Positions 1 through 10,600 of a stretch of 64,000 nt of DNA are shown here, piece after piece. Origin of the DNA: Boletus sp. NGJ (Eukaryota > Basidiomycota > Agaricomycetes > Boletales > Boletaceae). A model generated the notes under the pieces. That model was given only the letters and a program-made list of their open reading frames with translations, made no database searches and was not told where the DNA came from. The translations under genes and the position numbers were made by a program. The stretch's first letter is position 1. Each line of letters opens with the position of its first letter. Location of the stretch: assembly GCA_019096195.1 (NCBI GenBank), contig JAGTXK010000075.1, positions 310,001-374,000 on the forward strand, read 5' to 3'.

Positions 1-1614
1 CGGGGCCGCGTCCCTGAGAAGATTCCTTTCATGGCAATAGTTGGTGATGGCGACGACGGGACGTTCATCTTCAAGGAATGAAACGATGGAGGAGGCGAAG
101 GCGAGGTCGGTATTGACGGTGACGGGAGCGAAATGGCAGTCGAGGGTTTGATTGGGTGAGTTGATACAATTCCCTGCAGACGCATTGAGAGCATGACATC
201 CATGTCGCCCTTCGGCTCATTCCTTCCGTCCATTCGCGCCGGAATATCGAGCCCAGCATGCAGAGCCCTACACCACTTGTTAGAACTCCGGGAAACCGTA
301 AAGCTTAACAAACTATACCTCTGGGTCAATACCGCGTTCTTGATGGCCGCGATCCAACGCTGCGACTCCGCAGGGTCCGTGATCTGCAAAAACCACGTAG
401 TGCGCAAACTAACCTCCCCAATTCCCCCACTCTGCTTCGTAGAGAAGTCCTTTCCGGCGAATTTGACTACGTGACCCCTTCCACCGACGTTTTCTTCAGC
501 AACAAAAATGGCGCTATCTGTGTTGACTTCTAATCTCTCAATCTCCTTCTCGTCCTTTGATGTGCCTTTAAACAGATGGACGTGTGTCTCCTGACTCACA
601 GGATGTGATGTGAGCACGATTGTACGGAGTTTCCACTGTTTTGCAAGCGCGTAGACGAGTAATGAAGAAGGGGGAGTAAACTTTGGTAGTGTCGCAGACA
701 ATTCTGTAAAAGGGCAGAGCGCAACCAATGTTGCAGGAAACGGCGGTATGCGTGCAGGTTGGGACGGACTTTGAGGAGAATCCAGCGATGACCGACTCTG
801 CGACTTGCACGAGTGATGCAGAAGCTCTGGGTCGAGCCCAATCGATTGCGCGGCTACATCCCGCAACCGTTCGCGCTCCTCATGCTCGTAGTCTGTGTGT
901 GCAGTTGTACCACCTACTGTTGCAGTGATAGTTGTATTATTACGAGCATTGATTTCGATGACCCCTGGCATGATATCACTTGCGTGGGGTACGGAGCGAA
1001 AGTTTGGTTTCTTTCGAGAGACAGAACCAATTTTCTTACGGAGACCGAAAGCGTCGGATGCAGCTGACAGGAAGCTCGTACGATGCCTGGACGGAAGGGA
1101 TGACGAGTATTGCTGAAAGTGCGACTGCAGAGAAACGGAAGGTGAAGAAGAATCGTGTGTAGTCACCGAGGGGGAAGAATCCGAGGACTTGGAGCCAAGG
1201 TTATCGGCATCTTTACAAAAAAAGGGGGGAGGAGTAAGCATCGAGTGAGCCGCGGGGAAACTAGGATCTAAGATACTGGACATCTCCACTGTCGTCGTGC
1301 GACGCTGGTGCGTTCGCCAGCGCGTGAGACGATAGAACATGAGCGTGAACACTCTGCAAGTATTGCCTCCGCGACGATCCCGTGGGTCCCCTGGAGACAC
1401 AGACAGAGAAAGGCACTCACTATGACCGTGTCTGTACCCGAAATCCAAAGGGTACGAGTCCGCGTTACCGAGCGAGCGGTCTTCGTCTTTCAATTTTGGG
1501 CTTGGAGAGTGTGTACTGATGAGCGCCGCATGGCTTGCGTTGGTCGCATGGGAAGTGGGCGGTGCGGAGGGACGGAGGGGGGGCCATGGGCGGGTAGGAG
1601 GGGGGGTAAGACAT
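1..1614 (-). CDS. PH-domain protein, C-terminus cut by window edge
   Basis: Function beyond phosphoinositide or protein binding by a PH domain is unknown. A Ser/Pro-rich N-terminal half is followed by a basic patch (LRKKIGSVSRKK), then a PH domain: KQWKLRTIVLTSH opens it, a loop strand VVKFAGKDF follows, and TDPAESQRWIAAIKNAVL is the typical closing helix with its invariant Trp. A clear intron lies at 268-318 with branch site TTCTAAC. After it the protein continues Pro/Ser-rich to the window edge. The start at 1614 (MSYPPSYPP) assumes two upstream introns. One has donor GTAACG and ends at a CTCCAG near 1391. The other, of about 79 nt, ends in a long pyrimidine tract near 1217. A shorter start at 1283 is also open. 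The PH domain is solid; the 5' end is not. Confidence 0.7.
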
Positions 1615-1913
1615 GCCAGAGGAGGAAGAGATGGATGGAGTGGTGGTGAGGCGGCGGTGATGGTCAAGCTGGCAAGAGACGAGTCAGATATGAGTGGAGG
1701 AGATGTTAGCATCATCAGAGGCAGTGGGCTCGCGAATAGCCACCCGAGGTCGCCGCAGAAAGGAACACTGCGGAGGGTGTATTTCAGGCTGTCGGATCAC
1801 TCTAACAACGCGAGGAGCACGCAAAATGAACCGCGCCAGGCCGTTAAATCGACCGCGCGGTTCTTCTGCGCGGGATGGATAGGAACACGACAGAGGATGA
1901 ATTAAAGACATAC

Positions 1914-2024
1914 TTTCAAGTTGGTCCACTCGCCATCGACGAACTCGTCCAACAGACAGCCGTCGTACTGTGTATCGAGCTCTGACTTGGGCGGAAACGA
2001 GAACTGGAGGGTGGGCGGCGCCAT
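1914..2024 (-). CDS. possible first exon (37 codons) of the PH-domain gene or of a separate gene
   Basis: A 111-nt open segment starts with ATG at 2024 in a good context and ends exactly at a GTATGT donor at 1913. The peptide begins MAPPTLQFSF and ends DEFVDGEWTNLK, with a composition typical of protein rather than of chance translation. A CGCAG acceptor follows about 45 nt downstream, but that frame soon stops. The later acceptor near 1671 joins in phase 0 to an open frame leading into the PH-domain gene. It may therefore be that gene's true first exon. I do not recognise the sequence. Confidence 0.35.
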
Positions 2025-2433
2025 TCGTAGCAGCTGGGGCCGTGACAGGCAGGCTCGAACGGAAACCGGGTTGTCACGTACATACTTGGTACCCCCAATA
2101 ATGAAATCTTGTCAGTGACCATGACATTGTCCACGTCAACATCAATCAACGTCAACGTCAACTTTGTCCCCCAAGTCTCACCATCTTATCCCCCACCTCA
2201 TCCCCGGTCCTTGTGATTACAATTTGACTGGCGTCGTGTGCCCATCATCCCAGGCAGTTCATTTCCCCCTTCATTGGCGACTAGGCGTTGATTTGAACGT
2301 GTCAGGGAGGAGATGTCCCAGGCAAGATACAAGCGTACGTGCGCTATGATAACAAAGTCAGCGTGTATTCTACCCGTAGGGATATACAATTCCAGTTGCT
2401 AGAATCATCAAAGCATCCAACCAACAAAAGTGG
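2025..2433. other. intergenic stretch, nothing clear
   Basis: About 400 bp with no supported gene. It includes a repetitive GTTGACGTTGA-like patch near 2128-2165 in which TTGACGT-type words recur. It probably holds the 5' region of the PH-domain gene and the 3' end of the SIKE gene. Confidence 0.4.
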
Positions 2434-3518
2434 CTACCCTGGTTTCCCAGCACTCCGTTTATATGTCCCGTATGGGCCGACTGTGCCAGGCGCTCCACCT
2501 AATATCTTCTTTTGAATCGTTCCTTCGCTGTGTCGTGGAATCGACAGTCTCTGTTGATCAACAGGATTGGCTCCCCCAGATCCGCTTCTAGTTAAATACT
2601 CAGGCTCCCGAACATCGAGGCCAAGCAGGCGTCTTAGGACAGCATTTTCACGCTCTAGACGCGAAAGTTCGCACTCTCGTTCCAACGCCCTGTCGTCACC
2701 CTCTCTCTGTCCGAAATCAATGTCGTCCGACGGTGAGTTGTTGGTTTCAGCAGGTGGACTCGAAGAAGATGGGCAAGGGACATCTTCCCCATTGAGAACA
2801 CGCAAGAGTGAACGCAACGTGGCGGATATGCGTCCCAGGGAAATTGACTCTGCGGTGGTCGATGAAAGTGCGCGAAGCAGATTCTCGGACTCCTTGGCGA
2901 GGAGCCTCGCTTCATATTCACGAGTCAATGCGAGTTCGTCTTCCTGGACATCCCGCTGCACAAAGAGGTGAGTCAAACTTTAATCAGACATGGCATGCGG
3001 CAAGGGTGCAGGTAACGTACAGCCCTCGTGCGGAAAGCACCCATCACACTCTCCAATGTCTGCTCGTACTCTTTGATCAGGACACCCAGTTGTTTGTTGT
3101 CGTGCAGTAGACCCTGGTTTTCTGCCGCAAGAGATGCATTCATGCGTTCGAGTTCAGCATCATACACATCTACAGCCACAGTTGCTTGTAAGTCAGAATA
3201 CACGTCTTTGTTTACACGAATACCTTGAGGCTTGTCGAGATTGAACCTGTAGACAGTTACAGTAATGTGTGTGATCGCCCCACAGTTCAGACGCACCTCC
3301 TCAATACAAAGCCGGTTTGAGAGTGAGCAGCTTGAGTCTGCGGATGTTGACTTAGTCTCGACGAGACCAGCGGGCAAGGTACAGACCTTGACAGCGCCCG
3401 CGGAAGCATGGAGTGTTATAGAAAGAGACCTGTTCTGTGCGAGCTGCTCCGAAAGTTCTTGAATAGTATTCAAGAGCTGGACGAGTTCAGATTCGCCAGT
3501 GTTGTCGAGGATGGTCAT
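2434..3518 (-). CDS. SIKE/FGFR1OP2 family coiled-coil protein, STRIPAK subunit
   Basis: This is a probable member of the striatin-interacting phosphatase and kinase complex, matching animal SIKE1/FGFR1OP2 and filamentous-fungal SCI1 in layout. It has an N-terminal segment MTILDNTGESELVQLLN and a central coiled coil (AELERMNASLAAENQ, then LIKEYEQTLESVM). A second helix REYEARLLAKESENLLRAL follows, then an acidic linker, and then the signature RLERENAVLRRLLGLD. Introns appear after IEE (donor GTGCGT), after a 31-nt exon, and after FRTRA (GTACGT to TTTGTGCAG). The tail is Gly/Pro-rich. In fungi the complex governs hyphal fusion, septation and development, and often sits at the nuclear envelope. 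The gene is head-to-head with the Ras GEF gene, with 253 bp between starts. The middle intron is the least certain border. Confidence 0.8.
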
Positions 3519-3771
3519 CGCATGAGGCACCAACGCAAGTTGGTACAGTAACCCTTTGCTCCCGCTTTGGCACCTGCCTCGACTGAGCCAATTCACTTGT
3601 GGACCATACCACCAAACCTGGCCCACAAAGCACTGGTGGAACCGCTTGCCATCGCTTCAAACACGTATCTATTGTCCTCTGTGGAACTGTGGAACTGTGG
3701 ACCGACTTTGACATGAGGGCGAGTATATATGTCAAAGACTCGCTTGCACCGGTCGCCGTCTCTTATCCAAC

Positions 3772-6244
3772 ATGGCTCCACCGCACAACTCTCGTTCCCT
3801 GGCGCGCATCAGAGTTGCACGCCCACAGCTAGCCCAACCTGCACCCAACGCGAAAACTGAAAGCATCCAGAGTGACGAGCCTGCGCCGCGTACATCAGTT
3901 ATTCTTGACATTGGTGCCGTGGTGGTCCCTCAGTTCGACCTGGAGAAGACCTTCCCGGCCATCTTGGCACCATTCTCGCTCCTTCGTAGGATTCCCGAAT
4001 CACAGGATATCGATGCATTACGCGCACTTACCCCCGTATTCTCCCATTGTCTCGATGCGATCTTGCACTCCCTGACCCATCTTCCCGAGCGTGTACCCAC
4101 CAGTCCAAAGTACCATCTTGCATTGAGTGGGGTCAACTTCTCAAAAGATATGTTCTTGGGTCACGTTGGCCATATACCGCTACATGACCAACCGTCGTCT
4201 CATCGGGAGGCAATCCATGTTGCTATGCATTTTCTTGACATGGCAATGTCAAGTCTCAAAGGCTTCTTGAAAGCTGCCGCCTACGAAGTAGCACAGTCAA
4301 AGCCTTTGCCACAAATTCCTGTTGAAGGCAATCTTTTCCATGTTGCAGAGGAATCCGAGGCATCGACTTCGCTCTCACATTCTTCCCTCGAGAGCCACCG
4401 ACTTGGTTCGAAAGCGGACACTTTTACATCGAACTCGACAGACCCCACCGATCGGTCGGCGAAATCCAGCTTTTCTGCGTTGCTCAAGCCCCTTTCCCTT
4501 CGCTACAGAAGGAAAAAGAAGCCATCTCGCCCGTACTTGGCTGGTTGCGGTTCTGCCACTTCTAGCACACTAGTCAACAGCGACTCTGACGACCTAGGGT
4601 GTGGTTATGTGCATATTTCCATCGATATCCGTAACTCCTTGGCGCAATTTCCCATTTCCATCGATCCGACTGTTGGCAAAACATCCCACCCTGAAGATGT
4701 TACAGAATTGTGGAAAGATCGTAACGGGCTAGCCCAGCTTGCATCTCTCAAAGCCCTTGTGCGGTACATGACAAGCCCTGACGCTGACAGCGACGTAGAG
4801 ATTGTCGATGTGTTCTTCCTATGTTTCCGCTTTTTCTCGAACCCTAAAGAGACATTCCACGCCCTCGCCGCCAGATACGACGAGAATCTAGGTCGTCAAT
4901 CCCCTTCCATGGCACGGTCACAATCTATGCAGGTTAAGATCCGCATTGCGAGGCTGTTGTACCTCTGGGTGGACCTTCATTGGCGAGCGGAGGATGCAGA
5001 GGTGTTAACCTCTCTGATTCAATTCGCCCATTCTCGCTTGGCACGAGACATACCACGCGAGGCTTTCTCGCTGCTGTTTTCTTCGTTGCACCAGCGTGCT
5101 CGCGCCGGCGAGAAATCTAGGGGACACAGAATGCAGAAAACAATCACACGCGCAGAAGCAAAATACCGACAAGAGCTGCTTAGCAGTACTTGGGAACCAC
5201 GCGAGAAAAAGGCAATGATGAGACACAACTTCTCCAGAGTCAAACTCGAGCATTTTCACTCTCGTGGTGGCCATGTTATGTTAGCACTTCAGATGACGCT
5301 CCTGTTATGGGAAAAGTACAGTGCTTTCGAGCCTGAAGACGCAGTTCGGTATCTGATGACTAGGAACGGTGATGATAATCCGCCTACGTCCGAGGTTGCG
5401 CGCAAAGTGGCGAATTTCATGGCCTATGAAAGAGCCGTGCACCGATTTGTCATGAATAGTATCGGGACCGCCGAATCGGTGCAAAGGCGAATCAAACTGA
5501 CCGAATTTTTCGTGGAGTTGGCCACTGTAAGTTTTCTCTTGATGGATCAGCGACGGACTTGTTTACACAGGGACAGAAATGCCACGAGCTCCGTAATTAC
5601 TCAGCCTCCTGTCTAATCGCCCTCGCCTGTGATCGTCCAACTGTGCTTCCTTTCATCGCGGTATGTAGCTCTATGCTTGCAGCGGACCCGCACCTATCCT
5701 CAGCGACCTGCCAGAGATTAAAACTCAGTCCAGCTCACGAGCGAATGAAGACTGTGTTAAGGGACTTTTATACGCAGGAAAACCATCATATGGCAGGTTA
5801 TAAGCAAGCTCTGCAGAGTTGTTGTTGTCCTGCCCTCCCTGGGATGAGTGAGCATTTCCAGCCTAAGTGTGTAGACGCGCCTGACACACGACGCAGTGCT
5901 CTTCATCCGGGAAGTTGCGCGTGGATGCGGGTCAGGACCATATGACCAGCATCCTGCATTTCCTGGGTCTCGTCTGATAAACCTGAAACGCTACCGGCCA
6001 ATAACGTGGGCAGTCAGGGGTTTGTTTCACGCATCTAGCACATTTGGCGGTTATTGACAGTCCTTTTGCAGTGATGGAGAAATGCCACACCCCATTCAAA
6101 ATCAGGCGCGTTGATTATATTCGTGACTGGTTGGAACATGTATTGTCCGAATATCTCGTTGGCACTGAGGCGGAATGGGAACAACGGATATACAACAACT
6201 GGTGCGTCAACTGCAGCTGGACTTGCGCAGGGACCAATCGTTGA
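3772..6244 (+). CDS. Ras guanine-nucleotide exchange factor (RasGEF_N plus CDC25-type domain)
   Basis: It activates a Ras-family GTPase by swapping GDP for GTP, probably at membranes. The first exon carries a low-complexity and basic region (LKPLSLRYRRKKKP). Next comes the REM/RasGEF_N domain, with LASLKALVRYMTS, VFFLCFRFFSNP and IRIARLLYLWVDLHW. The catalytic domain follows, with RRIKLTEFFVELA joined by splicing to KCHELRNYSAS, then NHHMAGYKQAL and RLINLKRYRPIT. Introns start near 5527 (GTAAGT), 5661 (GTATGT), 5847 (GTGAGC) and 6005 (GTGGGC). The last exon, PFKIRRVDYIRDWLEHVL, resembles the end of the GEF fold, but the final 15 residues are doubtful. No SH3 domain is seen upstream, unlike yeast Cdc25. 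Confidence 0.85.
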
Positions 6245-6633
6245 TTGTCAACCTCTGCAGTCGCCAATTGTGAGAGGTCTGAGATTAATCCCCACGCAGG
6301 CGTGGTACGGAAAACGTTTGAATGTAGAACCAACTCGACCGCGCTCTTCCTTGCTTTCGTTCGCTTTTCTACTTTTTCGATTCCACTTTATATCCCACTG
6401 GGGTATGTCCGTCAATCCTTTTGCACTGCTGTGTTAGCAGTATCTTTATCTTATGTATTTATTTCCGACTATGATGTGCACGTTCGTTATCCGCTGTTTT
6501 CAATGAAATGCATCGTGAAGCCCGAGGGGGTCGTGTCTGGTGCCATAGCATATGCATATTTGCGTACATAACCACATGCGACTTTCGGATGCCAGCAGTA
6601 GTGCCCCTGTCATCGCAAGCTGGGTAAGTGAAA
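6245..6633. other. intergenic, convergent 3' ends
   Basis: About 390 bp between the Ras GEF gene and RPL17, which point towards each other. It is T-rich in the middle, as expected of 3' UTR sequence. No gene or repeat is recognised. Confidence 0.5.
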
Positions 6634-7486
6634 TCATGCACGGGCTGCCTCGATTCGTCTCCTTGCAATCTGACGTCGGTTCAGCGACGAGAAAGATGTA
6701 ACGACCGCATCCTTGTCCTTGCTCCGCTCCACCTCCTCGCCTGAGACTCCCAAGATAATTTCAACGTGGCAAGGGTGACCCTGGTAGGGGTTGATGCGAC
6801 CGTGTGCACGGTACGTGCGACGGCGAGTTTTCTGAGCAAAGTGTATTCAACAGCTTGATGACAGGATAGGAACCTGTTAAAACATACGGGTGCCTGCTGA
6901 ACGACGATGTTTTTGATAATAAGTTCTTCGAGTTCCAGGCTTTTCGCGTCAGCATTGGCCTCGGCATTCTTCAAGAGGCGGGTAATGAATTTGACGGATT
7001 TCTCGGGCCAGCGACCTGTGGTAGCGATGTTAGGTCTCTCGTCAAGCTGTGATCTCCTTCCGTTCACGAAACTTACCTTGGGTCGTCTTGAATTGTTTGG
7101 CCTGGCCAGTACGACCGACGCCACCCGAGTAACGACGGAAGGGAATAACCTGTTTGTGTTCGACGACATCACCGAGGTAAGTGTATGCCTTGGTCAATTT
7201 CAAGCCTGTCTGATCCACTTAGTTCGGTGGAACAATGTTCGTCTGATCATGGACGAGCCTGAGAGGGCAGCGGCAACCTCGCGCATGTTCTTGAAGTGTG
7301 TGCGCAGATACTCGCCGCGAGCGCGGGCAGCTGTAAGAATGAAATGATAAGGTCAGATCGACACAGTGAACTGTATGGAAAACGGACTCTTTTCGGGGTT
7401 GGTGGCGAGGGCGGCGGCGGCGTAGCGAACTGGAGAGATAGATGGTCAGGGTACGCTGGCAGCATGTCGGGATCGCACGCACCCAT
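6634..7486 (-). CDS. RPL17: 60S ribosomal protein uL22 (RPL17)
   Basis: This is a core protein of the large ribosomal subunit that lines the exit tunnel. The spliced product is about 190 aa, the normal size. It reads [15 protein letters not shown], then [32 protein letters not shown] and [20 protein letters not shown], then the conserved [16 protein letters not shown] and [14 protein letters not shown] at the end. The first coding exon is only four bases (ATGG, 7483-7486), followed by a GTGCGT donor. Another intron, 7206-7258, seems to start with GC (GCTCGT) instead of GT; only that choice gives the conserved SGLKLTKAY. The gene lies 203 bp head-to-head from the Rictor gene. Confidence 0.97.
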
Positions 7487-7689
7487 CTTGAGGAGCTTGT
7501 CGAGCGCGTTGTGGTTGGACTGTGTGTCGTGAAATTGGACGGTTGTGGCTTGAACCTTATTTCTGCAGTTTTACGGATTTTACCGGGGTACATTACATAA
7601 TAAACCCCTTTGACTGAACGTGACTGTTTCCAATTCCGGCCTGGAAAGGCAACCGCTAGCGACGCCAATTTTGTATTTCAACAAGCTCA
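7487..7689. promoter_or_regulatory. shared promoter region, RPL17 and Rictor
   Basis: These 203 bp separate the divergent starts of RPL17 and the Rictor gene. The stretch near 7595 (ACATTACATAATAAACC) is AT-rich and could hold a TATA-like site. No experimental sign of the transcription start is visible. Confidence 0.4.
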
Positions 7690-10600
7690 TGCCAGCGAAC
7701 AATGAGGTCCATGACTCGTCGGGAGTGGCGCCTGCTCATCAGTCCAATACATCCTTTTCTTCTCAGTCAACTGGCTTGACCTCCAACAGCGCGTCACACG
7801 AAACGGAGAGCTCGAACAGACCATCCGATGATCAGGTGCGCATTTATGCACCGTACAGCAAAGGGGGTCTCACGAGCGCGACTGCAGCTGGAAGCGCTAA
7901 CAGCTCTCCTCGAGAGGGAAAACCGCATCAAGGAAGGAGCAGAGAAATTTCTCAAACTCCCCATCACCGTAGGAGCTGGCCATCTGTCACACAGAATCGC
8001 GCTGAACTTTATCCCACAAGGATACTATGCGAATGCAAGTCGAATCAGAACTGGAGATGGCCACAAACGAGATAGAAATACTCACCAGGAGAATCGAACA
8101 AGGTGAGGACACAACCTCAATCACATCCTTTCTCAACGCCCACCGGACTCCTCCAAGAAACCTCGCGCGGCAAACGGAAAAGGAATGGCGCTAGACCCAC
8201 GGCCAAGCGCAAGTTCGCCGGCCAAGCCCCACCGTCCACCGTCCGCTTTAGAGCAGACAGCGATGACAGAGATCGAGGTAATCATTCCTGATGATGCCCG
8301 TGTGACCCGATCCAACAGCTCTATTAGATGACTTCCGTACTGCGTTAAACCAGGCGAACTCTTATCTCAAGGCACTCGCCACTACTTCTCGCGCGGGCCC
8401 ATCTACCCCAGCGATGGTGTCATCATCGAGTACATCTACTGTCCCCACGCACTCTGAACTCGATAAAGCGCGTATAGACATCGCGAATAAACTGGTAATT
8501 CTGCTCCAACGCAATCTTCGCGTCCGTTACGAGTTAAGCATGTCCGAGCTGGTCCAAGCGTCAGTCCCATTTTTGCCTCCCCTCTCGGTGTGTCAACTCA
8601 CAAAATGGGCAAGCGTGATACCATCCCTCTCAGATAGATCCTCAAAGCACTGTCGTGCAGCGGCGTACAGGCTTATCCGCCACTCATTGGTCGATTCCGC
8701 TTCGGTAGAAGAATTGCACCATCAGCCTTTGGAATGGTTCATAGTAAAGTGGTGTTCTTCACTTCTGGCTCGGAACTGTATGTAAACTTTCTCTAGGTCG
8801 TTGGCGCGCGACAACAAACATGCTGTTGAGAGAGAACAAGTCATCAAGCTCATCCGTGCTGTGGTTGATATCATATCCGAAAAACGTGACAGACGGGGAA
8901 ATACTGGATCAACTTTGATTCCATTGTCCGAGCCAATAATGCGAGCATTCGTTGCTGTTGCTGAGCACGCGGAGGATCCATTTAGGCAGATATGCGTCCA
9001 AACATTGGCCGAGATGAGTTCGTCAGGATCGTAAGTGAGTTGTCGCCACGCCCTGACTGCATCCTCGATATTAGGTTTGCTTGATATCGATCTGGTTGCA
9101 AGGACAGGCGGTATCCGGTTCCTCCTTCATGCTCTTGGAGAGGGACCAGTTGAGATCGGACCCATCCTTGCAGCTACGTTCCTTCACATTATCGATTCCC
9201 CGCGCACTCGTGCTTACCTGCGACTGGGTATCGATGTCGAGGTATGTTGCAAAGCCCTGGGTTTCTTACTCTTAAATAATTCCACGAGATTGCACTCTTG
9301 GCGGTGACTGATGCCTACGGACGAGGTTCTGATCACGCAGAACGCATGAGAAGCTGCACAAAAGTCATAGAACTTATGCTACGGACTTGGAGTGGTTGGT
9401 GCTACAAATGTTTGTTCCTCTCACAGCTGACACAATACTAGGGCTGATGTATTTCTGCATGGAGGATCAGAGAGCGATCAAATCCATCGTTAACACACTG
9501 CGGATACCTTCCCTCGACACAAGAGTACATCGATATTTTCTCCGGGAGCCCGAGCACTCACAACAACGTAGGAAATTGTTCTCGACATGTTCTTCGATCT
9601 TCTTAACATCAAAGCTCCCGAATGGTACAAGACCTTCATCGATGGACGTCGTTTGACGAGTGAGTAGCCTGACTGTATTATCTGTGGAATCCAAGGTCAT
9701 GCTTTGTAGTGTACCGCAAACCACGGAATTTGCCTGAGCGCATTGGTGAAAACAAATCGTTAGAGCGGCCGCCCGAAACGCTGAAACTGACTGACCAATA
9801 CATTGCTCTCCTAATCCTAGTTTTCACTAATGCGGGCTTGCTAGATGTAATCACACTTCACTCCTTTTGAAAGAGCTACATCCTGATGCTGTTATTAGGC
9901 ACTGAGTTGTATGCTAGAGGAGAGCACCATTGGGTCCAACCTGACGCGGAAGGCCACTCTACTCATGGCAGAAGTAATGCAAATGGCGAATAGAGTCTTG
10001 CCATTAAACATTGCGGCAAGTATACAGGCTGTTCCCCGCGTCTTTAATCTCGCATCGGATTACAATCGTGGGGAGCATAGGATTATCGGAACGTCAGCAA
10101 TATCCGCGATCGATAGTTTTAACCGTAATCGTGCAAGGTTGCAACCTAATGTCAAGGGTACGAGACCGAGGTTAGCCTTGCTTTGATATCATACACCTTT
10201 TATCACATTGGTGCTTTTATTCAGAGCCAATTCTGCGGAGGACGCCGTCCGTCGAGGACAACGTCAAGTAGAGCAAAGCAAGATCAAGCTAGGCATGCAG
10301 ATGGACGACAAAACCTTCCAATCATATTTGCTTGAAACTCAGGTGAGTGGCTTGACGTATAAATGTCAGGTTCAAATTTGTAAGAACATCTTCTAGGTCA
10401 TGCTCACCAAAGACAATACAAAGTGGAACTTTGACATTCTCCAAGAATTAATTGACGGACCACTCTTAAATCCCAAAAGGCTGGAGGAAGCCATCAAAGT
10501 TTCGCGTTTCATGCGTCGCCTCATGTCATTCTTTCACCCATTTTCACACCGTTTCTCAGATCTTCCGCGTAAACAGGTGAGCCCAGTGTGAGGTCTCTCG

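Noticed and set aside
7828-8106. Separate small gene starting at 7828
   Set aside because: Its sequence is the HR1-like exon of Rictor, reached by a 54-nt intron from the first exon.
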